From Coniella vitis (lineage: Eukaryota; Ascomycota; Sordariomycetes; Diaporthales; Schizoparmaceae): a stretch of 64,000 bases of DNA. A program made the position numbers and the translations under genes. The stretch lies in the NCBI GenBank assembly GCA_011317545.1, contig WUJK01000007.1:1922001-1986000 (forward strand), read 5' to 3'. Below the pieces are notes generated by a model. That model searched no databases and was not told the origin of the DNA. It saw only the letters and a program-made list of their open reading frames with translations. Shown here one piece after another: positions 33,154-45,167 of the stretch (within the stretch, counting starts at the first letter, position 1; the number at the start of each line of letters is the position of its first letter).

Positions 33154-34484
33154 CTAGCACCAATCCAAAACGCTCTTACCACACTGTAAGGTTTCCTTCT
33201 CCTCCTCCGTCACCGGCGCGACCGCCGCCGGGTTCGGATCCGGCCAGTGCGTCGGCTGCGGATCCCCCGGCGGCACCTTCATCGTAATGGCATGGAGAGT
33301 CCCACACATCACCTCATCCGGACACTGCAGCAGACCTTCATCGAGACGGTGCTCCACAGCCCACTCCTTGACGCGGTCGTAGTTGCGGCACGTGTGCGGA
33401 ACCTTGACGACGGGCGTGATTTCGCCGTGCTTGAAGTCCGGCTTGGACCACAGCGGCATCGGCGTGATGTCGGCATGGCACATGGTGGCCTTGCGGATGG
33501 CGTCGACGCAGTGCACAAGATGGTTGCGCATGTTGTTGCGCCCTGCGACGAGATCCGCCATGACGCTGTAATATTCGAACCAGACGAGCTTGCGCAGGAT
33601 GTTGATGCAGTGCAGCTCGTGGAAGACGCCGAGCCAGACGACCTGTGGGGGTGGCATGGACAAGTGAGTATGAGGCCGTGAAATGTCATTTGACCAACAA
33701 CTCAGAGTGTCTGGATGTTGGGGTGTGAAATCGAGACCAGAAACTCATCGCTTCAACTTACACTGTGCTCTTCATCGCCGGGGATTGTGATAGTCCCGTT
33801 TGGTATTTTCACCGCGTCCTTGTTGGGAATCCGGGAAAGCCAGTCTGAGCAAACAGGTCATGTATCAGCCGGGTCCCATCCGCAATTCTCGAGGAACATA
33901 AGTCATAGACGTCGAAAGGGAACAAGGCTCACTATACGACTCGAACCACCTCACATCTTGCTCGTACGTCGGCTTGTTGTTCCACAACTCCTGGCCCGGA
34001 TCGATGTCGAAAAAGGGAAAAGTATACTCGACATACTCAACCATCCCTTCGTCCGCCACCGGTGCTACATGAACGAGGGAAAGAATCATGTCAGTATCAC
34101 ACATGGATGAATCAAAGAAACCCAATTTGCAGGTTGGAAGGAAATGCCCAGTGTGCACTTACACCATCCAAAGATCCCATTCGCAGGAACCCCTCCCCCC
34201 TCCCCCCCAAAGGTAAGTACAGTCAACAATACGCCAAGCAACCAGCACAGACTCGCTGTCAGATGCATCGCAGCACCCGTCATTCTCCTGTGTCGCTGCT
34301 GGTGGCGGTATTGTCTTGTACCAAGCTCCTCGCTGCTGCGCACCGTCACATTGGTGACCTGCGATGGCGAAGGAGTGGCGAGGAGACGTTCGTTGTCTTT
34401 GACATCGTCGTCTATTGATACAGATGAGGTTCTCAAGCCGAGCTGGTTGAGCATCAGGCGTGTGGTGGTGGCTAGTTTACCCAT
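33154..34484 (-). CDS. UstYa-like oxidase (DUF3328)
   Basis: Exons 34484-34163, 34064-33933, 33844-33762 and 33642-33154 give 341 aa, all GT-AG introns. A signal-anchor helix lies at about residues 72-93 (LTASLCWLLGVLLTVL). The DUF3328 hallmark, two HxxHC motifs, is present as HELHC (187-191) and HLVHC (220-224), and the DWL-type segment before them reads NWLSRIPNKDAVKIPNGTIT. UstYa proteins bind copper and act in oxidative cyclisation of fungal ribosomal peptides and other metabolites. Whether this one does so is inference, since no backbone gene is nearby. A longer frame upstream would start 63 codons earlier; I chose MGKLATTTRL because it sits closer to the membrane helix. The C-terminal 90 residues (PHTCRNYDRVKEWAVEHRL) match the family. 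Confidence 0.87.
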
Positions 34485-35569
34485 GAAGGATGGACGCAGA
34501 GCGAACAGCCTGGAAAGGAGAAGCCGAAACCAGAGCGATGTTTGGGTTTGGGTTCGAAGCGACTCAAGCAACTGCAATCTCGTTTTCTTTTCAAGTATTG
34601 ATATAGTCATAACGCAAGGTTTGAAGAACCACAATTCGAGTTCAAGTGTTTTGATGTGGGCTGAACGGATCATGGAGACATGCTTGAACTAGCTTGGCGT
34701 CTTTCTGTCGCTATTCAACACCGGGATGGGATAGTCCGGCTTTGTTCGCTTACAGCACATAAAATACCACGTTGGAAGAGATGATGTTGTTCCGCCACCC
34801 TCACTGTTCCATCCACGCCTTCAATCAGAAGTACTGTGACCGGGTTGCAGTTCTATTCCAAATTCGACAAGGGTCGAAATATTTAAGCATATGGTTACAA
34901 ATTGGAGTTGGCGAGCTACAAATCTCTAAAGCCAACCCGGATTAGCCTTCCACTTTGGCCTCGATTGCGCCAAAATGCAACAGATGGGGAAGCCAATATT
35001 TATTAGTCAAGATCTCACACCAGAGCATCAAGAAACAAGTCGTCCTGTTCTTTACAGAAACACGTTCCGCTTAGCCTCAATAGTCTTAGCAGCCTGGACA
35101 TCGCACCCCATCATGTCCCCAGAGACTTTGCCATAATCCTACCTATGCATATCTCACATCAATGAACGAACCCATAGCAATGTAGTAAAGAGGCACTTAC
35201 ATACCCAAGCTCACGAGAATCATGGAGAAGGCATTGGTGTACATGCGAGCTCTATTTGATCCTACGCCCAACTGACACACTAACAAGATCTCTTTTGCAA
35301 AACTTGCTATAATGATTCCATTGCGGATACGTCATCATGCTCAGGTCAGAGACAAGCTGTTTTCGTTTGGACTATTCATCAATTTGTTGGCTATCAAAAT
35401 AGAAGGCTTCTATAAAGCCATGTTGAATAATAAACCAAATGCTAAAACCGTAACGCCATACCGTATTGCCTTAGCAATCAGTCCGAAACAAATTCCGTAT
35501 CACAGTAATAGTCATAGCTCATAACCACGAAGCTCAACCGGGCCAAAGCCTTTGCTTGGCCTCTTCCCT
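34485..35569. other. Intergenic region with possible small exons
   Basis: About 1.1 kb between the UstYa-like start and the Hsp104 stop, both minus strand. Minus-strand stretches near 35240-35205 and 35155-35060 look coding (see findings) but do not yet form a supportable gene. Confidence 0.4.
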
Positions 35570-38350
35570 TTAGTCGTAGATGTCCTCATCCATATCGTCC
35601 CTGACGATCTCCTCCACAGCGTCATCATCGTCCTCTACCATCATGTCTTCGTCCTCCAAGTCAGAATCAGGGTGATTTGGCAACACCGTGATCTTGCCAT
35701 CGACAAGCTCAACGCGCGCCGTCTCGCCGTCCTTGATGTTGTTGCGGAGAATGAGAACTGCCAGACGGTTAAGAATTTCCTTCTCAATCAGACGAGACAG
35801 CGGACGAGCACCATAGGCCGGTGAGTATCCAGCGTTGCCAAGATAGTCTTTCGCCTCGTCAGAAACCGAGATGAAGACATGCCGGTCGTTGTCTGACAGC
35901 CGCTTCTGAATTTCGCTGATGCGTACATCAACAATCTTGCGAATCTCCTTCTTGGTGAGACGGTTGAAGATGACAATCGAGTTAATGCGGTTCAAAAATT
36001 CGGGCAAGAAATAGTTGCGCAGCGAGTTCATGACAAGCTCACGAGTAGTGGGGTCAATCTTGCCATCCTTTGCATTAGGACGGGCGAGATATTCGGCACC
36101 TAAGTTGGAGGTCATGACAACGATGCAGTTCTTGGCATCAACGACGCGACCTTGGCCGTCGGTGATGCGACCGTCGTCCATGAGCTGAAGCAGAACAGTA
36201 AGAATCTCCTTGGCAGCCTTCTCGACCTCGTCAAAGAGGAGAATGGAAAATGGCTTGCGGCGGAGAGCCTCTGTGAGCTGACCGCCAGCATCGTGTCCAA
36301 CATATCCGGGGGGAGCACCAATCATCCGGCTCAGTGCGTGTCGCTCCTGGTATTCCGACATATCGAAGCGAATCATAGACTTCGGGTCATCGAAGAGGAA
36401 CTCTGCAAGAGCCTTAGTGAGCAACGTCTTACCTGTTCCAGATGGCCCACAGAACAGGAAGCTTGGTGGTTGGTTAGGGTTGCTCAAGCCAGATCGCTGG
36501 AGGCGGATGGCATTCGAGACGGCCTGAACGGCCTCTTTCTGACCAACAACGATCTTTGCAAGAGCACTCTCCATCTTCAACAGCTTATCCTTCTCCGATG
36601 TCTTGAGCCGGGTGACAGGAATGCCGGTCCAGCGAGACACGATTTCGTTAATTTGATCAGGACCGACTACGTCCGTGATCATTGACCCACCGGCATCAGC
36701 ATTGGTGGCGTGGAGAGCAGCATCGGCGGCAGCCTTCTCCGTCTCAAGCCGCTTGATGACCGCTTCTTGCTCTGGAATAGCGTAATACTGGAGGTCAGCG
36801 GCGCGAGCATGGTCACCCATGCGGGTAGCGTCCTCCGTTTTAACCTTGAGTTGGTCGAGCTTCATTTTGGCTTCTTGAATGTCCTTGCCACGCTTCCTCT
36901 CACTCTCATACTTCTCGCGCAATGGTCGCAACTCATCCTCGACGTTCGCAGCATCCTGCTTAGCCTGTTGCAGACGTGCCTTGGACGCCTCATCCTTTTC
37001 GCGGCTCAGAGCGTGGATTTCAATCTTGAGTTGACGCAGACGCCGCTCCAGAGAATCGATAATTTCTGGCTGCGACTCGCGAGCCACACGAACTGCTGCT
37101 GCTGCCTCGTCAATCAAGTCGACAGCGGAATCGGGAAGGCGTCTCGAGGTGAGGTATCGGGCTGCAAGACCTGCAGCCGCGACAATGGCACTGTCGGCAA
37201 TTGTGACACCATGGTGAACTTCATACTTCTCCTTGAGACCACGGAGGATGGAGACGGTCTCGGGAACGGAAGGCTCCTTGACAATGACCTGCTGGAATCG
37301 ACGCTCAAAGGCGGCATCCTTCTCGATGTACTTGCGGTACTCGGCGAGAGTGGTCGCACCAATACAGTGGAGCTGACCTCGGGCCAGCATAGGCTTCAGC
37401 AAATTGGCTGCATCCATGCCACCCTCTCCAGATGAACCGGCGCCCATAAGCAGGTGAATTTCGTCGACGAACAGAACAATCATGTCCTTGGCCTCCTCGA
37501 TTTCCTTCAGCACACCCTTCATTCTCTCCTCGAACTCTCCACGGTACTTGGAGCCAGCAACCAAGGCACCCACGTCAAGAGAAAGCAGCTTGCACGCCGC
37601 TAGATTATCGGGCACATCGGCATTGACGATCCGCTGTGCCAGACCTTCAACGACAGTGGTCTTTCCGACACCGGGCTCACCAATGAGGACGGGATTGTTT
37701 TTTGTACGACGAGACAGAATTCGGATGACTCTGCGGATTTCTTCCTCACGACCAATGACGGGGTCGATCTTGCCTTCCCTTGCCATGGCCGTCATGTCAA
37801 TGGTGAACTTGGACAGATTCTCAGACTCTTCCTCGGTGTCGGCCGTCTTGGAGTCGACCCGCTTGGTTCCGCGAATAGCCTGCACAGCGTCCTGCACCAG
37901 CTTCGGCTTTGGGATGTTAGCCTCTTTGAAGCAATTAGCAATGGAGGCGTCATCCGCCAACGCCGTGATCAAGTGGTCCACGGCAATGTAGCTGTCTTTC
38001 TGCACCTTCTGCAACTCCATGGCCTTGCGGAGGACAGTGTTGAAGCTCGGTGCCATAGAGACACTCTCCGGCGGCGGATCTTGGCTGGGTAGGCGGACGA
38101 GAGTCTTCTTGAGAGCGCGGTCGAAAAGTTGTGGGTCGCCATGTGCTCGCTCGACGACTTGGCGAAGGAGAGTATGTTGAGTGCTTTGAGGGTTGTTTTG
38201 TTGGTCTTTTGACTGGTCGGGAAGGGGTTCGAGGAGGGCCACAGCCATGTGGATAGGGAGAAGCTGGCTGTGTGCGTATTGCTCGGCCAGAGCCATTGCG
38301 TCCTCCAGTGCCTTCTTGGCTCGGTCCGTGAATTCCATCTTAGAATTCAT
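35570..38350 (-). CDS. HSP104: Heat shock protein Hsp104, ClpB-type disaggregase
   Basis: Single exon, 926 aa. Domain order is classical: Clp N-domain (about 5-165), first AAA+ module with Walker A GEPGVGKTT (224-232) and Walker B VLFVDEIH, a long coiled-coil middle domain (about 415-540), second AAA+ module with Walker A GPSGTGKT (near 625) and Walker B LLFDEVEKA, then a small domain and an acidic tail ending DDMDEDIYD. The pore loops KYRGEFE and GYVGHD are intact, and catalytic residues appear unbroken. By family knowledge it hexamerises and extracts polypeptides from aggregates, and it is also needed for yeast prion propagation. Fungi call it hsp98 or hsp104. The ATG at 38350 is used; Met5 is an alternative. 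I saw no clear heat-shock element by eye in the 0.7-kb divergent promoter. Confidence 0.98.
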   Translation of the reverse strand: MNSKMEFTDRAKKALEDAMALAEQYAHSQLLPIHMAVALLEPLPDQSKDQQNNPQSTQHTLLRQVVERAHGDPQLFDRALKKTLVRLPSQDPPPESVSMAPSFNTVLRKAMELQKVQKDSYIAVDHLITALADDASIANCFKEANIPKPKLVQDAVQAIRGTKRVDSKTADTEEESENLSKFTIDMTAMAREGKIDPVIGREEEIRRVIRILSRRTKNNPVLIGEPGVGKTTVVEGLAQRIVNADVPDNLAACKLLSLDVGALVAGSKYRGEFEERMKGVLKEIEEAKDMIVLFVDEIHLLMGAGSSGEGGMDAANLLKPMLARGQLHCIGATTLAEYRKYIEKDAAFERRFQQVIVKEPSVPETVSILRGLKEKYEVHHGVTIADSAIVAAAGLAARYLTSRRLPDSAVDLIDEAAAAVRVARESQPEIIDSLERRLRQLKIEIHALSREKDEASKARLQQAKQDAANVEDELRPLREKYESERKRGKDIQEAKMKLDQLKVKTEDATRMGDHARAADLQYYAIPEQEAVIKRLETEKAAADAALHATNADAGGSMITDVVGPDQINEIVSRWTGIPVTRLKTSEKDKLLKMESALAKIVVGQKEAVQAVSNAIRLQRSGLSNPNQPPSFLFCGPSGTGKTLLTKALAEFLFDDPKSMIRFDMSEYQERHALSRMIGAPPGYVGHDAGGQLTEALRRKPFSILLFDEVEKAAKEILTVLLQLMDDGRITDGQGRVVDAKNCIVVMTSNLGAEYLARPNAKDGKIDPTTRELVMNSLRNYFLPEFLNRINSIVIFNRLTKKEIRKIVDVRISEIQKRLSDNDRHVFISVSDEAKDYLGNAGYSPAYGARPLSRLIEKEILNRLAVLILRNNIKDGETARVELVDGKITVLPNHPDSDLEDEDMMVEDDDDAVEEIVRDDMDEDIYD

Positions 38351-39066
38351 GATGAATTAAGTTGCGTAATACCAAAAGAAACAATTAAACAGGTTGCTAT
38401 GAAGAGAAAGGTAATCGTGTCAAACGAAAACGCAACGGGATCTTGAACAGTAAAGTTGTCTGAATGTGCAAGAGCAACGATGTGATAATCGTGCTGATTA
38501 TAGTAAGATTGCTGTACGAATCGTGTACTGTGTTTGCGTGGTTTGAGATTGTTGATTTCCGTGAAGAAGCAGAAGATGGGTAGGAGATGGGTGTTTTATC
38601 CTCTTTGGGTGTGGAGCCACAGATTCATAGATATGCCCAGAATCCCTTGGATGAGCTTCTATGCAGCTGAGGAGGATGGATCTTGGTTGTGCTGGCAGAA
38701 GCTGGGAAACGTGGGGATGCTTCCTGCGTCTCCGCGACGTCACTGGCCGCTGCCAGCGCCAGCTGGAAAGATCTGGACGCTTCCAACTGATCAAGGGAGC
38801 TTCAGCCACAAAGCGGGGTGACCATCTGTGGCTGAGCCCATGCCGAAAGTGGCTAGAGAGTCAAGATACACCATCCATGACAGCCTGCCGCGGACCCGCA
38901 GCTGCAACCGTTGGCCTGAGCTTCCCTCTGTGGGGCCCTGCTACAGGCTTAGCTAAGCCGCAATGGAAATTTGCTTTCGCGCATCGCGACGTCTGTCGTC
39001 GACAATGGGACAAGGCGCGCTCGTCGGGCTCAACACGCGGACATTTCTCCATATAGCCAGCCCGTC
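38351..39066. other. Divergent promoter region, Hsp104 and mL67
   Basis: About 0.7 kb. Contains scattered GAA and TTC triplets but no contiguous nGAAnnTTCn array that I could verify. No gene supported. Confidence 0.5.
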
Positions 39067-40342
39067 ATGAACCACTCACCAGCATCGTTGGTCGGCCTAC
39101 TCGACAGCCTGTCAATAGGCATCTCCCGAACGAGTATAAGACAGGCGCACACCCAGACAAGATTTCGAAGAAAGAAGTACAACCTGACGGGCTTCACCCC
39201 GGGCCATGGCGAGAATATCTATGTCTTCAACCACATTGAGAACGGCATGGTGATATATTCTCATGAGCCTACAATAAAGGTGTGTGCTGGCAGCCCTCGG
39301 AAAGAAATTGCAACTGCACCAAATGGTACCCTATGTAGCTTGTACTGGAGACTTTGGACATATTTGATTGACCCGTGTCTTTGAGCAACAGCGCGATTCT
39401 CAAAAATACCTCTCCCAAATTCCCTTCACCGTCAAGAAGCAGAAACCACCAGTCATTCGCGCAGACTACTGGCAACCATTATGCATGATCGAGTTTGGAC
39501 CAGGCCAGGGCGTCGTTGGCCGCAGCGTCTTCCAGAAGCTGCGTGAGTTCAGGACGCTCCACGAGCTGGAATGGGGATGGCAGGCCGAGGAGCTTAAGAG
39601 CCTTAGCCGACAAGAGCGAGGCAAGAAGATTCACAACCAAAAGGCAAACGCAGTGGCCGACATAGCAGCTGCGCTAGCGGGCGCTGGAAGGGGTAACTTG
39701 ATGTGGATGTCTGAAAAACAGGCACGAGTGCTCGAAGCGGCTGAGGCGGCAGCAGCAGAAGCCGCAGCCAAGGAGGCTGAGGAAGAAGCCGCCCGTCAGA
39801 AGGCCACTGAAGCTGCGAATGCTGTGGAAAATGGTGAGGCTGCACAAAGGTCACAGGAGCCGGTGGTACCAGCATCAGCTACTCATGAAACCCACACCGA
39901 GTCTGTGTCTGGGGAAGCTATACCAGCGGATGACACAGGGGCTACAGGGCCCAGCGCTCTGTCTGCAGGCAAGGCCAAGCCCAGACAACAGCCAGCAAAG
40001 CGGCTTCATAAGGCTACTGTCTACTGGTCCAATGACGCAGATCTGTACTGGGCGCGGGAATGGTCCGAGAACGTCGAGCATGAAGTTGGCCTGCCGGATG
40101 GCGTCAAAGTCTGGAGATGGCAGACGAGAGAGATCATGGCACAGGAGGAGGAAGAGTTGCCTCAGGCGGCGCCCGAGGAGAAGCCGACAGAGGGTGGCGA
40201 GCAAAGTCAAGATGGCACAGACGCCAGCAAACAAGCAGAGGTCGCGGCCAAGGAGACTGAGTCACAGTCAGAAGCGAAGAAGGGCTGGCTTGGCTGGTTG
40301 GGTGGAAAGACGGGCGGTTCCAGCCAGGATGCGAGACCATAG
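39067..40342 (+). CDS. MHR1: Mitochondrial large ribosomal protein mL67 / MHR1
   Basis: Two exons, 39067-39279 and 39392-40342, giving 387 aa. The intron is 112 nt with GTGTGT and CAACAG ends; using the earlier AG at 39385 instead would add two Gln. The conserved part is residues 30-210: RFRRKKYNLTGFTPGHGENI, then IPFTVKKQKPPVIRADYWQP and GRSVFQKLREFRTLHELEW. The rest is an Ala/Glu-rich coiled-coil-like region (about 210-280) and a late conserved strand ATVYWSNDADLYWAREWSE. In yeast MHR1 is both a subunit of the mitochondrial ribosome (mL67) and a homologous-pairing protein for mtDNA. The N-terminal Arg/Ser stretch probably acts as a mitochondrial presequence. The Ala/Glu expansion makes this longer than the yeast protein. 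Confidence 0.85.
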
Positions 40343-40678
40343 ATGAATACACGATATGCTTGCTAATACAAAACTTCTTGTAGACCATACTATGGAATGG
40401 GCACGATGTCTGCACGCTTGAGACTGCAACCTGCAGGGCATATTCCATAGAAGGTGATATGCTAGTCAATTGGTGCTAGCGACCTCGAGGATTGTAAAAT
40501 CCACATCGTCCCGGTCGTCTTGTGTTCTAATGCTGAAAGCTGAACGGTAATACCCTTTGGATAGCGGATCAAAGAGCAAATTTAGCCGCCCGTAGCCAAG
40601 TGTGCGTATACAGAGAACCCCCCCCCCCCGGACTAGAAAAACATATATATATAATGCATAACATCGCATAACCATTGC
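40343..40678. other. Convergent intergenic region
   Basis: Short spacer between converging 3' ends. A run of twelve C lies at 40618-40629. No gene. Confidence 0.6.
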
Positions 40679-42361
40679 TTAAACCTTAATAGCAAATCTC
40701 TTGAGGTATTCGTAGTGGGCGGTGTTTGCGTCAACCGTCTCCCTTATGACCTTGGCGGCATCCTCACCAAACTTCTCACGCCAGGACGCATTCTCTTCCT
40801 CGACAGTAGGCGTCTTCTGTGGAGCACATATGTATTAGCGTTGGACTGACTGGGGATATGGTCTTACAACATGCCAAGACTTACGGAACCATGTGGCCTA
40901 GGCTTCAGGCACTTGCTGTCAATTGCGTCGTGGTGGAAGCCATACCACTTCTCGAAAGCCTTTGAAGCATACTGCTGGTTGTCCTCGTCGCCCCATTCAA
41001 GCATTTGTGGCGAGTAGTCGATGCCGACCTCCTTGCAGTACACCTTGAGAATGCCCTCGGGGTTCTGCAACAGCTCGTCGGCGTCAATGACGGTGATAGC
41101 AGCGCGTCGTGGCGCGTCGCCGTTGAGAGAGCTGGATTCGGAGCCGGATCCGTTAAGAGCCTCGTCCACAGGAATCTTGTCTCCGGCCTTAGCAGGGCCA
41201 ATGATATTTTGCGACAAGAGGTAGTCGAAGAGTTTCCGCAGCTCGAGATAGCCGGCTTCGGAAGGCATGAATTCGCTGAACCCAGTGATGGCGTCCAGCG
41301 GTGGAACTGTGCAGCGGTAATAGGAAGGGATGGAGCGGCGGGGGTGGCGGATGAGGAAAGTCCAGTGGAAACCACGGAGCATGTCGGTCGGCATTACGGT
41401 TGGGTTATCGTCTTCCTCCGTAACGCCGTTCGTAGGGCCGTTGACGAAACCGTTAACGTGATTTGATACAGAACCATTGTGGCTGTCTGAGTTTGTATTG
41501 TTGTCGATCTCTTTGTCGGTGGTCAGGGTATGGCCGCCAAGTAGAGAGGGCGCGAGATGCGCCTTTTGGCCCTGAGGTGGGAGGAGATAGTGGGCGATGT
41601 CCTTGATGAAAACGCGCTTGCCCTGTGGAAAATGGTGAGTCTCATTCCAAAGTTGCATGTGCTTGTGTATGTATGTATGTGTGTGTATGTCACAACACCT
41701 GCAGTGAAGCGCATTTGCGTCATGGTGACAACAAAATCGACAAGTGGAGCAAAATGCGGGCAGCCCGACCAATTCTTGGAAGAGGCGTCGTTTCCCAGCA
41801 GAATCTGCTCCCACCCCGTGATTGAGAAGGCTACATGGAAAGCTCGAGGACGAGCAAAACAGTCAATAGGGGAGGACTGAGCTCACCTCGCCAGCGTCAT
41901 TTTCCAGGCGGTCCATGATGGTTCGGTAAGTGGATTCGGCAAAGCCGCTCTTGATCCTGGCCGCCTCGTCGTCGGCAAAGCGCTCAGAGAGGCGCTCAGG
42001 GCCGTAGTAGAAGGCATCACCAAAAGGCTCGTGGGCGCATTGGAGTATGTCACGACGAGTCATAAACACCTGGAAAGATGCAAATGCAGAGAGTCAGTGG
42101 ATGTGGTCCTAGAGGCGCAGAAAGACGGAATAGAAGGCCGCGGTTTTGATCGACCGCGGCTGCGCTGAGCACGCCATCGCAGGGTCTTCAACCGCCATGA
42201 GCTTGCGGAACGTGAGCCCCAAGCAAACGGCCAGCGGGTCGTCCCAAGGGCATGGTAAGCTAGGACGAGGGTCTGATGCTCGTCTGCTGCACACGTACCC
42301 GTTCAAAGGCAGTTGAGCACGCACGCGGGTGCGTTGCCATAAATATAGGCCGATTCGACAT
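40679..42361 (-). CDS. Sulfotransferase-like P-loop protein
   Basis: Exons 42361-42299, 42069-41887, 41622-40885 and 40816-40679 give 373 aa; the introns (229, 264 and 68 nt) have GT-AG ends. The start MSNRPIFMATHPRACSTAFE was chosen because it completes the first strand and phosphosulfate-binding loop of this group (xHPRxxST). HEPFGDAFYYGPERLSERF, GKRVFIKDIAHYLLPP and FLIRHPRRSIPSYY are the other landmarks; the last resembles the 3'-phosphate binding segment of sulfotransferases. Fungal proteins like this are usually labelled P-loop NTPase or sulfotransferase; no substrate is known. An Asn/Ser/Gly-rich insert lies at about residues 115-150. The second intron carries a (GTAT/GT)n run. Confidence 0.75.
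41660..41692 (+). repeat. GTAT/GT simple repeat in an intron
   Basis: Alternating GTAT and GT units inside the second intron of the sulfotransferase-like gene, with flanks outside the exons. Likely to vary in length between strains. Confidence 0.75.
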
Positions 42362-42975
42362 TGTAGCGATGATGGTGTGATTCTGGCGACCAGTGAGGTG
42401 TGCGGGTCAAGATATGTATGTATAGATATAAGCAGTATATCTAACGACGCTGTCTTTTAACCAGAGATGCAGCTTTATCACAACGAAATGAGGACGGATG
42501 AAACTGCGCGAGAAGCGTATGGGAGCCGGCGACGCGAGAAAGAGGACGAAGGAGAATGAAAAGACGTAACACTATCTTCAGACGCCAGCATGGCAAACAA
42601 GAGAAGCGCCTGGAATAATATTTATATACAATAGGGCAACAGGCTGGACGAGCGTCGGCATGGGAGCGACGGCCGTCCACGCCCACGAGTATTTCCACAA
42701 CGCAGCCGGCTCAAGCTGGTACACAAGGTACAAAGCGCCCAGCACCGACAGCCTACGGCACCTACCTTGCTATGTCGCCCTCTGCCAGTGGTACTTTGCA
42801 CGAGCCAAGCAGGAGGACAGAGCTGTGAGGGAAATCGAGCGAACTAGGCTCCATGGCCACTCCCCGGAAGGAGGCTTGGGTAGTCGACGCAGTCTCTGCA
42901 GCGGTGCATGGATCTGTCCTGGCCTGGACGTCATTGCTGCACCGACCCTGGTCCGCTCTCAGGGCGGGCCACAGC

Positions 42976-43039
42976 TGTGCCTGTGCCTGTGCCTTTGCCT
43001 GCGCTTGTGCTTGTGCTTGCTGCTTGTGCTGTGCTTGCT
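42976..43039 (+). repeat. Imperfect hexanucleotide repeat TGTGCC/TGTGCT
   Basis: About ten diverged units of TGTGCC, TTTGCC, TGCGCT and TGTGCT. Minisatellite-like, no coding evidence. Confidence 0.75.
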
Positions 43040-45167
43040 ACGAGCGAGCCTACAAAGTACTATGTATGTAGAAGTCGCGACTGTTGGGCCAAGGATTTGC
43101 TATCGGATACTGCTGCGTATGCTGCGGCAGTCCAATTTTGAAACATCTCTCCAGCAGTCCACGGCCATGGTGCCGTATAATATCCTTTCAGTAGCACTCT
43201 GAGCATGGTCTTTTGGTAAGATGCCAAATACTATGTAGGTTACTATTCCAATGACCAACTATGCACATTGTACTATACCTACTGCCTAGGTATGATACTG
43301 TAGTAAATCCCCCTCTCCGACATATGGCCATTTCAAGCGGATGCTGCCAGTGGGCCCTCCCGTGCCGGATGAGCCCTCCGCGATGCAAGATGCCCCGACT
43401 GCAACGATAATAATATGAGTACCAACAACACGCACGGCCTTTTGATGACAGCCCCAGCCCAGTGACAACGCTGCTTGTGAAAACATCGGCTTTGTTCTTG
43501 GACATATGCTGACATCCAGCGAGATATGCAGTACGTACTCAGTTCTGTAAGTCTCGGCCACTCTCCATTTCTGCTGCTTCATCATTCCACTTCTTTTCTA
43601 CGGAGCAATCTTGAGACGATCGCAGCAAAGCAGCAGCAAGAAAAAATGGCCAACGACCGCCAAGCAAAGAGAACCCGCTCAGCCCGCTCCCGGCAAAAAA
43701 GGGAAACGCCCATGAGACAGCCCCCGTTGGCCACCCAAAAACCGCCCCAAAAGGCCGGGGCCGTTTAGGTTCCACCCGTATATAACAGGGATCAATGCTG
43801 CGGCAGAGTGGAACTAGGCCCTGCAAATGTACCGGAGTACTTCCGGTACCTTGGCGCCGCGGCGGCATGCGCTTGTCGAAAGGCTGCCGTTGCTACTGGG
43901 GTCTATAGCCGCCCGCCGAGCCGGCCGACTGCCGTCTGCACTGAATTGGGGGTAAGAGCGTAGGTACTCAGATACTTGGATACTTCGGTACCTACGTCAT
44001 GGTATCTCTTTGCTCTCAACTCGACAACATTCATCGTGAGTCTCTGTTTCGTCTGCCCCGAATACCACGTTTTGCGGCCTCCCAAGGGCCGTTAAGTATT
44101 GGAACAGCATTCCTTGCTCTTCGGACCCGACAATTCTCGACACCGTTCCAGAACACCCTCAAACTCCAAGGCATTTAAAGACCGACTTCCAGCAGAAGCC
44201 TCTCGGAGCGACATCTGACGAAAGGTCAGGGGACACCAAACGACCCCCATCTACCACGTTAAACTCCTGAACATACTATGACAGTGCTTATGCAGAGATG
44301 TCCCAATTGCATTCTTCCATGTGCTGTCGCGACTTTCGTGTTACATTGTTCTTACTAACCGCCCCGACGGCCGCTATTCCCGTAGTGCCTCCCTTGAGCT
44401 CGAGATAAGGGTGCATCATGCAGAGGAGGAAGGATTGTGGCTATACTATAAACCTTCCAGGGCTTCCTCCTCGGCGAACCCAGTCGGCTGAGGCAATCTA
44501 TTGTAGGCTGAAGCCAGGGTCCGACTTCCCAGACATAATAGACTATCCCCAGCTCGGACTCATCCACGACATTCGCAATAGCGACAGCAGACGCCCCGTC
44601 CGTTCCATCAAGAATCGAAGTCTAGAGACCTGCCCAACCGCGTGGCAAGCCATGCCACCATAACAGCAGACCTATAGTCCCGGGCGATGTCACCATGCGC
44701 TATCGCATATCTATTTGTGAGGTGCGTGTGGATATGGGTTGGTTGGTGGTGAGGCTTTTGCTTTTACGATACATGTCTTTGGATGTGGCACACATATACA
44801 TGGATCAGCACGCACATACATTCACGTTTCTTATTAGAAGCTGACGGCTCTCTCCCCGACCGATGCGCCGCTTCTGCTCACTCCTCAATCACGCAATCGA
44901 CCCTGACAATTCTCAAAAGAGACCCCGTTGGCCCTCGCGCCCTGCGGCTTGAATACGGCCACATTAAGACATCCTGCATGTTGGAAAAACAGAAGAAAAA
45001 GTGTTGTTGTCAATTCGGAATGAGAGTTGAGGGGTTGCCTTTCCGAAAATAGGGTATCTCAGCCACTGCCGTAGCATGGTATTTCACTACAGCTTCCAAC
45101 GAGCAATGAGGAGGGCACAAGAGCGGCAACACAGTTTTGGGCTCGTTGCGAAGCCCCGCCCCTACGA

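Noticed and set aside
38351..39066. Heat-shock element array upstream of Hsp104
   Set aside because: GAA and TTC triplets occur but not with the 2-base spacing of the consensus in three contiguous units.
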